From NCBI GenBank assembly GCA_009773415.1, contig WSNO01000017.1, positions 1 through 54,042 of the forward strand: a DNA stretch of 54,042 nucleotides. Reading direction: 5' to 3'. Positions 1 through 8,878 of the stretch are shown here, piece by piece; the first letter of the stretch is position 1, and each line of letters opens with the position of its first letter. The notes beneath the pieces were generated by a model, which was not told the origin of the DNA, ran no database searches, and saw nothing but the letters and a program-made list of their open reading frames with translations. This stretch comes from Nitrospirota bacterium. Lineage in GTDB: Bacteria > Nitrospirota > Thermodesulfovibrionia > Thermodesulfovibrionales > Dissulfurispiraceae. A program made the position numbers and the translations under genes.

Positions 1-383
1 GATATGGTCGTCCTGAGATATTCAACACCGACCAGGGCAGTCAGTTTACGAGCACGGATTTTACGGATATGCTCAAAGAGCATGGCATCAGAATCAGCAT
101 GGACGGCAAGGGGCGGTGGATGGACAACGTCTTTATCGAGCGGCTGTGGCGGTCACTAAAATACGAGGAGGTGCATCCGAAGGCACACGGCACTATGATC
201 GAACTGAGACAGGGGATGGCGAACTACATGGAGAAGTACAATTGCCGGCGTCATCATCAGGCGCTTGACTACAAAACGCCCGATAAGGTTTACTGGACTA
301 TACTGCCGCATGAGCGGGCAGCATGATGCTGAGCAGCTTCCCACTTATGAATCGCCTGCGCCTGTCCAAACAACCTGAGCCAC
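1..383 (+). mobile_element. 3' part of an IS3-family insertion sequence
   Basis: The window opens inside the transposase gene of an IS3-type element. After the transposase stop the sequence continues about 55 bases to a probable right terminal repeat around 362-383 (CTGTCCAAACAACC and following). The left part of the element lies outside the window, so it cannot be judged intact or broken. The outer boundary is estimated from the repeat-like sequence because no target duplication can be seen. Confidence 0.6.
3..326 (+). CDS. IS3-family transposase OrfB, C-terminal part (runs off the left edge)
   Basis: The reading frame is open from the first bases of the window, so the visible ATG at 69 is internal. 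The peptide carries the second catalytic Asp in an NTDQGSQFTS motif at the very start and the catalytic Glu in DNVFIERLWRSLKYEEV, with the spacing expected of the DDE integrase fold (rve) of IS3-family OrfB. It ends with the usual YNCRRHHQALDYKTPDKVY tail. The enzyme cuts and joins the element ends. About two thirds of the protein lies outside the window. The family is confident; the subgroup is not resolved. Confidence 0.9.
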   Translation, partial: YGRPEIFNTDQGSQFTSTDFTDMLKEHGIRISMDGKGRWMDNVFIERLWRSLKYEEVHPKAHGTMIELRQGMANYMEKYNCRRHHQALDYKTPDKVYWTILPHERAA

Positions 384-387
384 TTCT

Positions 388-849
388 TTATTTTTTTTTC
401 ACCACGTAGCCCGCAGAATCTTCAATCGGACGGCCGGTCAGCGCTTCGCGCTGCCGGATTAGGATATACTTCGACAGCGCATTGATCATGAACCGATTGC
501 CCTTCGGCAGAAACTCGCATGCGACCGAGTATCCGCGCGGAGTCTGTATTGTGCGAATAACGCGGCATTGAAAAACAAGGCACTGTTCCGGAAACTGCAA
601 CTGGGGGAGCGCGTAATTTGGAAAGCGGATTGCGATTGCGATATATGAGCCTTCCCTGATTCGTTCGTGCGAATAATAGCGCAGGCCCTTTTCAGAGATG
701 TTGACCGACTGCTTCGTGAATGCGTCCGGCTTGAAGCACGCGCCGCACTTCTTGCACTCATCATGCTTCAGACGGGAAACGTATATCTCGCCATCTACGC
801 GATATGCTTCGCGGCGCTCTTTTCCGGTTGGTATGTGGCCGATATCCAT
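388..849 (-). CDS. PilZ-like domain protein
   Basis: This is a 153-residue soluble protein. A basic ERREAYR segment near residue 12 followed by a strand (VDGEIYV), then NISEKGLRYYS near residue 50, resembles the RxxxR and (D/N)xSxxG signature of PilZ domains that bind cyclic di-GMP. GYSVACEF near residue 106 fits a late PilZ strand. An insert with CKKCGAC (about 32-38) could hold a metal and is not typical. The first arginine motif is imperfect, so ligand binding is not assured. No Shine-Dalgarno sequence precedes the ATG at 849. It stands alone between IS debris and a Dabb-domain gene, so no partner is suggested. Confidence 0.6.
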   Translation of the reverse strand: MDIGHIPTGKERREAYRVDGEIYVSRLKHDECKKCGACFKPDAFTKQSVNISEKGLRYYSHERIREGSYIAIAIRFPNYALPQLQFPEQCLVFQCRVIRTIQTPRGYSVACEFLPKGNRFMINALSKYILIRQREALTGRPIEDSAGYVVKKK

Positions 850-918
850 TAAGGTTGTCTTTGGGCGCTGCGCTCACGTCATAACGGATAGTCTTTCGGG
901 AACGCAGGCGGTCTCTTT

Positions 919-1221
919 CTATGTTTCGTAGTCGGCGAGTCGGCGCTCGGAAACAACCTCTTTCACAAAAGCTACGCACTTTTTATGTTCAGGATGCGCC
1001 TGATATGCATCAAGCGCCGACCTGTCGGGGAATTCCGAATAGAGCACAACGTCTCCCGATGCATCGGAAGCGCTGAAGTCGATGCCGACCTCAATTTTCA
1101 GAAGCCCCGGAATTTTTCCATTCAGATCTTCAAGCATCTGCTTCATCTTGTATGCATTTTCCTGCTTGGTCGCTTCCATGGCAAAGTCCTTCAGTCGCCA
1201 TATTACGATGTGTTTAACCAT
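919..1221 (-). CDS. Dabb (stress-responsive alpha/beta barrel) domain protein
   Basis: This is a small 100-residue protein beginning MVKHIVIWRLKD, the usual opening of the dimeric ferredoxin-like alpha/beta-barrel family. It continues with GLLKIEVGIDF, a DVVLYSEF strand, a YQAHPEHKK helix and a final basic strand, which covers the whole domain. I chose the ATG at 1221 rather than the in-frame codon at 1260 because GGAGG lies seven bases before it. The family has no single assigned reaction; plant members respond to stress and some bacterial ones act in polyketide or aromatic metabolism. It is divergent from the ferredoxin-nitroreductase gene, 68 bases away, so the two may share a control region. 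Confidence 0.8.
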   Translation of the reverse strand: MVKHIVIWRLKDFAMEATKQENAYKMKQMLEDLNGKIPGLLKIEVGIDFSASDASGDVVLYSEFPDRSALDAYQAHPEHKKCVAFVKEVVSERRLADYET

Positions 1222-1289
1222 TTGTTGCCTCCATGGGTGTCTTGCATTGTTGCCTTTCATGATACCAAGAAACGCCCTGAAGGTGTAGA

Positions 1290-2231
1290 ATGATCTCTAT
1301 ACAGTCATTGGAGGGGATGGTGGAGAAGCATAACGCGGTCTTGATTAACCAGGAAATCTGCACCGGATGCGGCCAGTGTGTGCTGGTATGCCCGACGAAG
1401 AGCCTTTCTCTAGTCGGGGGAAAGGCGCGCATGACATCGCTTGAATCAATATCGTGCGGCCATTGCGAGGCGGTCTGCCCGGTCAATGCCGTTCGCGTTC
1501 CCCTGCTCGACGACGACATGGGGAACTGCGAGACCTTTCTGTTCGAAAAACGCTGGCTTCGGCCCGGACATTTCGATCTGTCCCGCCTGGTACAGCTCAT
1601 GGCTTCCCGACGATCCTGCCGCAACTACACCGCGCAGCCCGTTGAGCGCGCTGCTCTGGAGGACCTGGTAAAGATAGGTGTTACCGCTCCATCCGGCACG
1701 AATTCCCAGCTTTGGACATTTACGATACTGCCGACACGCAAAGCTGTTGAGAGCCTCATCCCGGTGATTGTCGGGTTTTACTCGCATCTGAACACAATGG
1801 CAAAAAAAGCGGTTGTCCGCAGAGGACTAAAATTGATTGGCAAGGGTGAGTTGGATGAATACTACCGCCTCTATTATCGTCAGATACGGGATGGTCTTGC
1901 GGAGTGGGAAAAAACGGGAAAAGACAGACTGTTCCACGGCGCAACAGCCGCTATCATTGTGGGATCAAAGCCGGGTGCTAGCTGCCCCGCTGAAGATGCC
2001 CTCCTTGCAACCCAGAATATCCTGCTCGCCGCGCACGCGATGGGCCTTGGCACCTGCCTTGTCGGGTTTGCCGTAGCCGCCATGAAAAACGACCCCAAGG
2101 TTCAGTTGGCAGCAGGGATTCCCGGGGGGGAAACCGTATATGCGGTTATTGCGGTGGGGCATCCTGAAGAGTCATATCTGAAAGTTGCCCGACGAAAGAA
2201 GGTTGAGCTGAGATATTTCGAAGGAGAATAA
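1290..2231 (+). CDS. 4Fe-4S ferredoxin-nitroreductase fusion protein
   Basis: This 313-residue protein has an N-terminal bacterial ferredoxin module: CTGCGQCVLVCP (about 23-34), then a shortened second motif CGHCEAVCP (about 56-64). A nitroreductase domain follows from about residue 90, with RRSCRNYTAQPV, the FMN-contacting APSGTNSQLW segment and a late AAHAMGLGTCLVGF. Such fusions (the NfnB-like ferredoxin-nitroreductase group) pass electrons from the iron-sulfur clusters to FMN; the substrate cannot be told from sequence. The second cluster motif has three obvious cysteines in its group, so a fourth ligand may come from elsewhere. The start at 1290 has AAGG six bases upstream. It is probably cytoplasmic, with no signal or membrane segments. 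Confidence 0.85.
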   Translation: MISIQSLEGMVEKHNAVLINQEICTGCGQCVLVCPTKSLSLVGGKARMTSLESISCGHCEAVCPVNAVRVPLLDDDMGNCETFLFEKRWLRPGHFDLSRLVQLMASRRSCRNYTAQPVERAALEDLVKIGVTAPSGTNSQLWTFTILPTRKAVESLIPVIVGFYSHLNTMAKKAVVRRGLKLIGKGELDEYYRLYYRQIRDGLAEWEKTGKDRLFHGATAAIIVGSKPGASCPAEDALLATQNILLAAHAMGLGTCLVGFAVAAMKNDPKVQLAAGIPGGETVYAVIAVGHPEESYLKVARRKKVELRYFEGE

Positions 2232-2265
2232 TCGCAAATCTGCAGAAAAGACTCGCTTCGCCCCC

Positions 2266-2421
2266 CTATTTCCTCCGGCTCCACATCCACCAGGCAAGGG
2301 CAACGATAACCAGCCCCGGCGCAGCAGCCACAATGCCAACCAAAAGCGGAAGCACTGTCACCGTTGCAAGACCTGCACAAAGCATGATCACGGCTATAAC
2401 GGCATATTTATCACGGCTCAT
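2266..2421 (-). CDS. 51-residue single-pass (or hairpin) membrane peptide
   Basis: A short reading frame encodes MSRDKYAVIAVIMLCAGLAT and on to a WWMWSRRK end. Between residues 7 and 44 it is almost wholly hydrophobic with two stretches split by a Pro and Gly, so it is one long or two short membrane segments with a basic C-terminal anchor. The ATG overlaps the stop of the upstream GNAT gene as ATGA, and a GGGGAG sequence sits eight bases before it, which argues for translational coupling. I do not recognise a family. It is the last gene of the Rrf2-GNAT end of the sulfur locus. Confidence 0.65.
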   Translation of the reverse strand: MSRDKYAVIAVIMLCAGLATVTVLPLLVGIVAAAPGLVIVALAWWMWSRRK

Positions 2422-2945
2422 ACTGTGCTCTCCCCTTGTTCATCTTTTTTATCAATCCTGCGCCTCATGATGTAATCGTCCATCATAAAGCCCCCGCCGA
2501 TAGCAAAGACTGTCGCGTCAGCTATCCTGAATCCGAACTTCTCATACGCCCTGATCGCCCGCTGGTTCTGCTTGTTCACCGTGAGAAAGACGCTGTGCCT
2601 GCCGTTTTCTTCAGCATAGGCAACAACACGGTGAAAAGCAGTTGCGGCAATGCCGCTTCCGCGGGCTTCTTTGCGGACGTAGATTTTCGAAAGCTTCACT
2701 TCATTGTTAGCGGCAACCTCGTAAGAAATGAATCCGCAATCCTCGTTGTCGTCAGCAATAATTTCCCAGCGAACCCCTTGCGCAAGTTCCTGCGCGATGA
2801 CGCTTTCCGAATACATCATGGCAAGCATGTACGCAATCTGCTCCGGTGAAATCATGCCCTCGTATGCCTCATGCCAGATGGCATGCGCAAGGGATCGCAG
2901 CGTGGAAATGTCGGCTGCAGTTGCTGTCCGGAACACAGGCATCAT
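2418..2945 (-). CDS. GNAT-family N-acetyltransferase
   Basis: This is a 175-residue acetyltransferase of the GNAT fold, which moves an acetyl group from acetyl-CoA to an amine. The pantetheine-binding signature is clear: VKLSKIYVRKEARGSGIA (about 83-100, motif A), followed by NKQNQRAIRAYEKFGFR (about 126-142), the typical B-motif helix. The frame could be extended 40 codons upstream, but that stretch overlaps the Rrf2 gene and is arginine-rich and unlike the family, so I place the start at one of two adjacent ATGs at 2945 or 2942. It follows the Rrf2 gene by only a few bases and is coupled to the small membrane peptide downstream. The substrate is unknown. Confidence 0.85.
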   Translation of the reverse strand: MMPVFRTATAADISTLRSLAHAIWHEAYEGMISPEQIAYMLAMMYSESVIAQELAQGVRWEIIADDNEDCGFISYEVAANNEVKLSKIYVRKEARGSGIAATAFHRVVAYAEENGRHSVFLTVNKQNQRAIRAYEKFGFRIADATVFAIGGGFMMDDYIMRRRIDKKDEQGESTV

Positions 2946-2952
2946 GCAGGTT

Positions 2953-3402
2953 CTAAATGCAGAAATTCGGCGTCTTGCGCCGAACCTGCGCTTCGCGGGC
3001 GAGCTGTTCAAGCGTGATATGATCGACCACCGAGGAAATCGCCTCCGCCGTTTTTTTCCAGACACTGCGAAGCACGCATGTGTCGAGATCCTTGCAGCCC
3101 TTGTAGCAGTCGTCGCAACAGGCTATCGGTTCGATAGGTCCTTCGACGAAACGCACAATATCGCCGACCGTAACTTTTGTCGGGTGGCCGGCAAGCGTAT
3201 AGCCGCCCTCCTTGCCGCGCTTGCTCTTTACAAAGCCTCCCTTTTTGAGGTTCAGCAAAATCGCTTCCAGAAACTTCTGCGGGATGTCGAGGCGTTTTGC
3301 AAGCGCTATCATCGGGACGACCGATTCGCTCTGTTCGTCATAGCTTATGGCAAGCTCCAGCAGCGCCTTCAATGCGTAATCGCCCTTGTAGGAAATCTTC
3401 AT
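2953..3402 (-). CDS. Rrf2-family transcriptional regulator (CymR/IscR-like)
   Basis: This 149-residue regulator opens MKISYKGDYALKALLELA, the classic Rrf2 start, with a winged helix in residues 1-70 (IPQKFLEAILLNLKKGGFVKSKRGKEGGY). Residues 95-111 carry four spaced cysteines plus one neighbour (CCDDCYKGCKDLDTC), in the place where IscR and relatives hold an Fe-S cluster, so a metal or redox cofactor is likely. It closes the metX-metW-metB run after a 28-base gap. From this position I infer control of cysteine and methionine synthesis, as for CymR in Firmicutes. Candidate operators are the matching 15-base sequences at both metY promoters. Confidence 0.88.
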   Translation of the reverse strand: MKISYKGDYALKALLELAISYDEQSESVVPMIALAKRLDIPQKFLEAILLNLKKGGFVKSKRGKEGGYTLAGHPTKVTVGDIVRFVEGPIEPIACCDDCYKGCKDLDTCVLRSVWKKTAEAISSVVDHITLEQLAREAQVRRKTPNFCI

Positions 3403-3430
3403 CTTTTTCCGTTTCCGTTTTGTTCCTGCT

Positions 3431-4564
3431 TCATACTTGTTTCAGCGCCTGCTCTATATCCTTCCACAGATCGTCCTTGTCTTCGATGCCGACAGAAAAT
3501 CTGACAAGCGAATCGTTTACGCCAATCTCTGCCCGCAGCGCGGCGGAGATGAAGGAATGACTCATTTTCGCCGGGTGGTTCACCAGCGACTCCACCCCGC
3601 CTAGACTCGCGGCAAGCGGGAAGAGCTTCAGGCTTTTGATGAAACGCTGTGTGCCGCTCAGGTCGGCTGCCAGTTCGGCGCTCACCATGCCGCTGAACCC
3701 CGACATCTGCTGCTGTGCAAGCTCATGCTGCGGGTGTTCCGGAAGGCCGGGATAGATGACGCGGCTGACCAGCGGATGCCGTTGCAGACGCTCCGCAAGA
3801 TAAAACGCGTTTTCCTGATGCGCCCGCATCCTGAGCGGCAGCGTCTTGATGCCGCGCAGAGTGAGCCAGCAGTCCCACGGACCCGGAACCGCGCCAGCAG
3901 AGCGCTGATACGTCCTGATTTCATGATACAGCCTGTCGTCATTGACCACGACCGCGCCGCCGAGCACATCGCTGTGGCCGGAAATATACTTTGTGGTGCT
4001 GTGAATGACAATATGCGCACCGAGCTGTAACGGATTCTGGAACACCGGGCTTGCGAAAGTGTTGTCCACGGCCAGCAGGATGCCTGTCTGCTCTGCGATG
4101 GCGGCAACCGCCCGGATGTCTGTAATCTTCAGCAACGGATTCGTCGGCGACTCAATGAGAATCAGGCGCGTGTTTTTTTTAACCGATGCGCGGAACGATT
4201 CTGTATTCTCTGCCTTCACATACGTTATCTCTATCCCCCATGGCCGGAATATCTGTTCAAGCAGTCCATACGTGCCGAGGTAGATGTCGTCGCTCACGAT
4301 GAGATGTCCGTTCCCGCGCAGAAGGTTCAGCGCTGCCGTAATAGCTGCAACCCCGGATGCAAAGGCCAGGCCGTGTTTTCCGCCCTCGCTTTCCGCGATG
4401 ACTGACTCAAGCATCTGACGAGTCGGATTGCTGCTGCGCGAATACTCAAACCCCCGGCGGTCGTACTCATGCTCAAACGGCACGCTCTGGTAGACAGGCG
4501 AGATGACCGCACCCAGTCCGTCAGGCTGCTGTGCGGTATGAATTAATTTTGTCGCGAGCTTCAA
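3431..4564 (-). CDS. metB: Cys/Met metabolism PLP enzyme: cystathionine gamma-synthase or gamma-lyase
   Basis: This 377-residue member of the Cys/Met metabolism PLP-dependent family has the usual length. Landmarks are YSRSSNPTR (41-49), the ASG phosphate-binding turn near 69-71, ESPTNPLLKITDI (138-150), DNTFASPVFQNPL near 167 and HSTTKYISGHSDV with the PLP lysine at K192. The family includes cystathionine gamma-synthase (MetB), gamma-lyase (MccB) and O-acylhomoserine sulfhydrylases, and these cannot be separated by eye. Two dedicated metY genes nearby make direct sulfhydrylation redundant here, so a transsulfuration role in either direction is more likely. It overlaps metW by four bases (ATGA) and precedes the Rrf2 regulator. 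Confidence 0.85.
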   Translation of the reverse strand: MKLATKLIHTAQQPDGLGAVISPVYQSVPFEHEYDRRGFEYSRSSNPTRQMLESVIAESEGGKHGLAFASGVAAITAALNLLRGNGHLIVSDDIYLGTYGLLEQIFRPWGIEITYVKAENTESFRASVKKNTRLILIESPTNPLLKITDIRAVAAIAEQTGILLAVDNTFASPVFQNPLQLGAHIVIHSTTKYISGHSDVLGGAVVVNDDRLYHEIRTYQRSAGAVPGPWDCWLTLRGIKTLPLRMRAHQENAFYLAERLQRHPLVSRVIYPGLPEHPQHELAQQQMSGFSGMVSAELAADLSGTQRFIKSLKLFPLAASLGGVESLVNHPAKMSHSFISAALRAEIGVNDSLVRFSVGIEDKDDLWKDIEQALKQV

Positions 4565-5208
4565 ATGCCGTCTCCGCTGATATGGCTGATATGACCGTGC
4601 TTATCGTTCCGTGTGATTTTAAATATCGCATTTGTGGCGAGCAGGTTTGGCCAGAAACGAGTCTGCCCCCAGTTCGTCAGGTAAATTTCCCGCAGGATGC
4701 TGATTTTTTTCAAGGTGCAATATTCCCGGAAATCCTTGATGCTCAGGAAATGAATGTTCGGCGTGTTGTACCAGCTGTAAGGCAGGGCTACCGTCGCCGG
4801 AGACTTCCCGAAAAAAAAGAGCTCCAGGCGTGCCTGAATATAGGCGAAATTGGAGAAGCTCAAAATGACTTCGCGTCCAACACGAAGGGATTCTGATATC
4901 AACAGGTCTATCTCGAAGATTTCCTGAATGCACTGGTTCATGATGACGTAATCAAACGTCTTGTCCGGATACTCGCCGAGACCGCTTTCGATGTCGCTGT
5001 GAAACACCGTCAGTCCTTTTTGCACGCAGCGGTAAATGGCCTCGTCGTCAATTTCGATGCCTTGTCCATTCACATCTTTCCGTTCACGCAGCAGCTCGAG
5101 GAGCTCGCCGTTGCCGCAACCGAGGTCCAAAACGGTTGCCTGCTCATGAACCATCTCGGCAATGAGAAGATGTTCCTGCTGTTCATACTGGGTAAGCTTC
5201 GGTTTCAT
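4561..5208 (-). CDS. metW: Methionine biosynthesis protein MetW (SAM-dependent methyltransferase fold)
   Basis: This 215-residue protein has a class I methyltransferase fold: [15 protein letters not shown] (about 26-40) is motif I and [13 protein letters not shown] (about 85-97) lies at motif IV. MetW is found next to metX in many Gram-negative bacteria and is thought to support homoserine acetylation or methionine synthesis; its exact reaction is not settled. Its ATG overlaps the stop of metX (ATGA) and its stop overlaps the start of the metB-type gene, so three genes are coupled. It ends [15 protein letters not shown], a histidine-rich tail. Confidence 0.92.
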   Translation of the reverse strand: MKPKLTQYEQQEHLLIAEMVHEQATVLDLGCGNGELLELLRERKDVNGQGIEIDDEAIYRCVQKGLTVFHSDIESGLGEYPDKTFDYVIMNQCIQEIFEIDLLISESLRVGREVILSFSNFAYIQARLELFFFGKSPATVALPYSWYNTPNIHFLSIKDFREYCTLKKISILREIYLTNWGQTRFWPNLLATNAIFKITRNDKHGHISHISGDGI

Positions 5209-6329
5209 TTCGCCCCCTTGAACACCCTGTCGAGAAAGCCGTTGACAAGTATCTCCTGCTGGTCGATTTCGAGCAGAAAAGCGTCGTGACCATATGTAGA
5301 GGGAACTTCACAGTAGGTGACATCTACAAAGCGCGTCTTCAGCAGCCGCACCAGGTCGCGTGACTGGTATGACGGGTAAAGCCAGTCTGATTGAAATGAA
5401 ATGACCAGAAATTTCACCGCAAACCGCCGGTTCGGCGGGAAGAGGTCCTGGTCCGCGAGATCAAAATAGTCCATCGCTTTTGTGATATAGAGATATGAGT
5501 TTGCATCAAACCGCTGGACGAATCTGTCCCCCTTGTAGTGCAAATAGCCTTCGACCTGGAAATCTGCATCGAACGAAAACCCGAGCCGTTCTTTTTTGAG
5601 ATGCCGCGAAAACTTTTCCTCCATTGATTTGTCGCTCATGTAGGTTATATGGCCTATCATCCGGGCAAGAGCAAGCCCCCGCTCCGGCTGGCCGTTGTCA
5701 TAGTAGTGGCCGTTTTTCCAGGTGGGGTCGCTGATGATGGCCTGACGCGCCACTTCATTAAATGCAATCTGCTGCGGCGAGTGCTTCAGCGACGTTGCGA
5801 TGGGGATGACCGACAACACCCGCTCCGGATAGTCTGCTACCCACTGGAGCACCTGCATGCCTCCCATTGAGCCGCCCGAGATCGAAAGCAGCTTGTCGAT
5901 GCCGAGGTGGTCCAGCAAAATCTTCTGCACCGCAACGATATCCTTGACCGTAATAACCGGAAAGTCAGTCGCATAGTGCCTGCCGGTTTTTGGATTGATG
6001 GATGACGGGCCGGTGGTGCCCCGGCATCCTCCGAGGATATTGGAACAGATCATGAAATACTTGTTCGTGTCAAATGCCTTGCCGGGTCCTATCATTGAGT
6101 CCCACCATCCCTTGCGTCCCGCAGCGTCTATGCCTGCCGCATGAGCATCTCCCGAAAAGGCATGGCAAATCAGGATGGCGTTACTTTTGCTGGCATTCAG
6201 CGTTCCATAGGTTTCGTAGGCAATATCAATGCTGTCGAGAGCAGCGCCACATTCAAGAGTAAGAGACTGCTCCCACTTGAGCAGCTGCGTTGCAACAGGG
6301 ACTAATGCTTCAGTGTTCAGGTTATCCAT
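5205..6329 (-). CDS. metX: Homoserine O-acetyltransferase
   Basis: MetX moves an acetyl group from acetyl-CoA to homoserine, making the O-acetylhomoserine used by the two MetY enzymes nearby. The 374-residue alpha/beta-hydrolase shows [12 protein letters not shown] (about 55-66), [15 protein letters not shown] (96-110) and the nucleophile elbow [11 protein letters not shown] with Ser154. The C-terminal GHDAFL near residue 350 carries the catalytic His of the triad. GGGAG lies seven bases before the ATG. It is 25 bases downstream of cysK and overlaps metW. Some family members prefer succinyl-CoA, and sequence alone does not exclude that. Confidence 0.93.
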   Translation of the reverse strand: MDNLNTEALVPVATQLLKWEQSLTLECGAALDSIDIAYETYGTLNASKSNAILICHAFSGDAHAAGIDAAGRKGWWDSMIGPGKAFDTNKYFMICSNILGGCRGTTGPSSINPKTGRHYATDFPVITVKDIVAVQKILLDHLGIDKLLSISGGSMGGMQVLQWVADYPERVLSVIPIATSLKHSPQQIAFNEVARQAIISDPTWKNGHYYDNGQPERGLALARMIGHITYMSDKSMEEKFSRHLKKERLGFSFDADFQVEGYLHYKGDRFVQRFDANSYLYITKAMDYFDLADQDLFPPNRRFAVKFLVISFQSDWLYPSYQSRDLVRLLKTRFVDVTYCEVPSTYGHDAFLLEIDQQEILVNGFLDRVFKGAK

Positions 6330-6354
6330 AGCTTCTCCCGATCAAAATTCTGCA

Positions 6355-7290
6355 CTACTCTGCCTCGCCCTGAAAAAGCCAGGTGGAGAGATACCGCTCG
6401 CCGGTATCCGGCAGGATCGCAACGATTGTTTTGCCTGACGACTCAGGCCGCCTGCCAATCTGCAGGGCTGCCCAGAGCGCTGCACCGCTCGAAATCCCGG
6501 CCAGAATACCTTCTTTTTTTGCCAAATCCCGAGCTGTTTTTCCTGCATTGGTATGGCTTACCTGAATAATTTCGTCAATAATCTTTGTATTTAAAACGGG
6601 CGGGACAAATCCGGCACCAATGCCCTGAATCTTATGCGGTCCCGGCTTGCCTCCCGACAGAACCGGCGAGTCAGCCGGTTCGACCGCTGCTATTTTCACG
6701 TTCGGCTTGCGCTCCTTCAGAAATTCACCGACTCCGGTAATTGTTCCTCCCGTTCCAACCCCGGCAACAAAAACATCGATGGCACCATCGGTGTCGCGCC
6801 AGATTTCCTCCGCCGTTGTCCTGCGGTGAACCTCCGGGTTTGCCGGGTTTTCAAACTGCTGAGGAATAAAGCTGTCCGGAATGCTTTTATGAAGATCTTC
6901 AGCCTTCTCGATTGCGCCGCGCATGCCTTTTGCGCCTTCTGTCAGCACCAGTTCTGCTCCGAATATCTTCAGAAGCTGACGCCGCTCAACGCTCATCGTC
7001 TCCGGCATGGTCAGGATAAGCCGGTAGCCGCGCACTGCTGCGGTAAATGCTAAGCCGATGCCGGTATTGCCGCTCGTCGGTTCGATGATAACGCCGCCCG
7101 CCTTGAGAATGCCGGACTTCTCGGCAGCGTCGATCATGGCAACGCCGATCCGCTCTTTTACGCATGAGACAGGATTAAACGATTCCAGCTTCACCAGCAC
7201 TGTTGCCATGGAGTCGGCGGCAAGCCGGTTAATCTTCACCAGCGGCGTATTGCCGACCGTCTGCGTAATGTTCTCAAAAATCCGCGCCAT
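6355..7290 (-). CDS. cysK: Cysteine synthase (O-acetylserine sulfhydrylase)
   Basis: This PLP enzyme of 311 residues makes cysteine from O-acetylserine and sulfide. VGNTPLVKI (12-20), [15 protein letters not shown] with the PLP Schiff-base lysine at K45, [13 protein letters not shown] near 70 and [14 protein letters not shown] near 175 are all present, followed by [10 protein letters not shown] at the phosphate end. The usual NPGGSVKDR is NPVSCVKER here, a mild variant. I chose the ATG at 7290, six bases after GGGAG; the ATG at 7296 touches that sequence. The 150 bases upstream hold an inverted-repeat structure. Probably co-transcribed with metX downstream. Confidence 0.92.
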   Translation of the reverse strand: MARIFENITQTVGNTPLVKINRLAADSMATVLVKLESFNPVSCVKERIGVAMIDAAEKSGILKAGGVIIEPTSGNTGIGLAFTAAVRGYRLILTMPETMSVERRQLLKIFGAELVLTEGAKGMRGAIEKAEDLHKSIPDSFIPQQFENPANPEVHRRTTAEEIWRDTDGAIDVFVAGVGTGGTITGVGEFLKERKPNVKIAAVEPADSPVLSGGKPGPHKIQGIGAGFVPPVLNTKIIDEIIQVSHTNAGKTARDLAKKEGILAGISSGAALWAALQIGRRPESSGKTIVAILPDTGERYLSTWLFQGEAE

Positions 7291-7328
7291 GCTCATCTCC
7301 CTTTCGAGTGCGGAAGTTCTGAAATCAG

Positions 7329-7404
7329 GAAGGACAAAACGTTAACGTGAGATGATGTGTGCTTGCACCTTCTGGTGGTTTTCACTTCCTCACGTCCGTC
7401 CTTC
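7329..7404 (-). promoter_or_regulatory. Inverted-repeat structure in the cysK leader
   Basis: Between the downstream metY copy and cysK two nested inverted repeats occur: GAAGGAC (7329-7335) with GTCCTTC (7398-7404), and ACGTGAG (7345-7351) with CTCACGT (7389-7395). On the cysK sense strand a further small CACC-AGAA-GGTG hairpin sits inside, giving a multi-arm fold. No T-run follows, so it is not a standard terminator. It does not match the conserved core of SAM-I, SAM-II or SAH riboswitches as I know them. It could be an attenuator, an mRNA-stabilising structure or an unrecognised regulatory RNA. Confidence 0.35.
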
Positions 7405-7440
7405 TCAGCATCTGATCTAATTCTTGCCTCCCGCGCATTA

Positions 7441-8742
7441 TCAGATTGTTTTCAAAGCCTGCTCTATATCAGCGATGATATCATCAACATGCTCTATCCC
7501 TATAGAGAGGCGAACGTAGTCAGCGGTTACCCCTGTCGTTTTTTGCTGCTCCTCAGTCAACTGCTGGTGAGTTGTGCTTGCCGGATGAACGGCGAGCGTC
7601 TTTGCATCACCCATGTTTGCAACATGGGAAATAAGCTTGAGCGAATCGATAAACGCCTTGCCTGCCGGCAGCCCGCCCTTGACGCCGAACCCGATGATTG
7701 CACCCGCGCCAAGCTTCAGATATTTATCTGCTTTGGACTTCTCCGGACTCGACGCCAGCCCCGGGTAGTTCACCCATGTCACCTTCTGATGTTTTTCAAG
7801 ATATTCCGCTATTTTCAGGGAATTATAGGCATGCCGTTCCATACGCAGATGCAGCGTTTCAAGCCCCTGCAGGAAAAGAAATGAGTTGAATGGTGAAATG
7901 CACGGCCCCGTATCCCGGAGGAGCGTGACCCTCGCTTTGATAATGTAGGCAATGTTTCCGAGCGGCTGCAGTGCCTCGACAAAGTTGATTCCGTGATAAC
8001 TCGGCTCCGGATCGGCAATCAGCGGAAACTTTGAACTGCCGTCCGGCTGCTTCACGGTCCAGTCGAATCTGCCTGAGTCGACGATAACGCCGCCCATTGA
8101 TGTTCCATGCCCGCCGATAAACTTCGTTGCGGAATATACAATGATATCTGCTCCGTAATCGAAGGGACGAAGAAGGTACGGACTGACTGTATTGTCGAGA
8201 ATAAATGGCAGCTGATTCGCATGCGCAACTGCCGCCACAGCTTCAATATCCGTCACATTCAGCTTCGGATTGCCGATGCTTTCGGCGAAAATCGCCTTTG
8301 TCTTCGGTGTAATGGCTTTTTCCAGATTCTTCGGATCGCCGGAATCGACAAGATTGACCGTGATGCCGAATTTTTTAAAGGTATTCCTGAAAAGACTGAA
8401 CGTGCCTCCATAGAGGTTATCGAACGAGACTATCTCATCGCCGCTTTGCGCGATGTTTAGCAGCGCCAGAACGATGGCGGACTGACCGGATGCAAGCGCA
8501 AGGGCGCCTACTCCGCCTTCCAGCTGAGCCATGCGATTTTCAAAAACATCGGTCGTCGGATTCTGGAGTCGAGTATAAATATTCCCAAACTCCTTCAGGG
8601 CAAAAAGACTGGCAGCATGGTCAGTGCTCTTGAAAGTGTACGCCGATGTCTGATAAATCGGAACCGCACGCGAACCGGTCGTCGGGTCAGGCACCTGCCC
8701 GCCATGAAGCAAAATAGTTTCCGGTCTGTAGTTGATCGTCAT
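7441..8742 (-). CDS. metY: O-acetylhomoserine aminocarboxypropyltransferase, downstream copy
   Basis: This 433-residue PLP enzyme joins sulfide to O-acetylhomoserine to give homocysteine. It has the MetY-type opening [29 protein letters not shown] near 57-69, [16 protein letters not shown] near 153-168, and the PLP lysine in [14 protein letters not shown] at about 207. The family insertion around 220-250 ([15 protein letters not shown]) separates it from MetB. The start at 8742 has GGAGG six bases before it and gives the same length as the second copy. It is a tandem paralogue of the gene at 8959-10260, about four of five residues alike by eye, each with its own promoter. Confidence 0.93.
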   Translation of the reverse strand: MTINYRPETILLHGGQVPDPTTGSRAVPIYQTSAYTFKSTDHAASLFALKEFGNIYTRLQNPTTDVFENRMAQLEGGVGALALASGQSAIVLALLNIAQSGDEIVSFDNLYGGTFSLFRNTFKKFGITVNLVDSGDPKNLEKAITPKTKAIFAESIGNPKLNVTDIEAVAAVAHANQLPFILDNTVSPYLLRPFDYGADIIVYSATKFIGGHGTSMGGVIVDSGRFDWTVKQPDGSSKFPLIADPEPSYHGINFVEALQPLGNIAYIIKARVTLLRDTGPCISPFNSFLFLQGLETLHLRMERHAYNSLKIAEYLEKHQKVTWVNYPGLASSPEKSKADKYLKLGAGAIIGFGVKGGLPAGKAFIDSLKLISHVANMGDAKTLAVHPASTTHQQLTEEQQKTTGVTADYVRLSIGIEHVDDIIADIEQALKTI

Positions 8743-8828
8743 AGTCATCCTCCCAAAACAGCGATAAATACGGGCAACTCCCCAGGGCTCCCCGATCCAT
8801 TATATTCTCATGAAAACAATATACTTAC

Positions 8829-8878
8829 AATCCCTATAGGATTTATAGATTTTACAAAAAACGTACTTTTTCTGTCAA
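8829..8878 (-). promoter_or_regulatory. Promoter and candidate Rrf2 operator for the downstream metY
   Basis: On the minus strand a perfect TTGACA (8873-8878) is separated by 18 bases from TAAAAT (8849-8854). Directly downstream, over the expected start site, lies AATCCCTATAGGATT (8829-8843, read on the plus strand), a near-perfect palindrome. The other metY copy has the same promoter spacing and a matching 15-mer (AATTCCTATCGGATT) at the same place. The position suits a repressor, and the Rrf2 protein of this locus is the obvious candidate. Confidence 0.65.

Noticed and set aside
2946..3065. 40-codon N-terminal extension of the GNAT gene
   Set aside because: It overlaps the Rrf2 coding region, is Arg-rich and does not fit the acetyltransferase fold.
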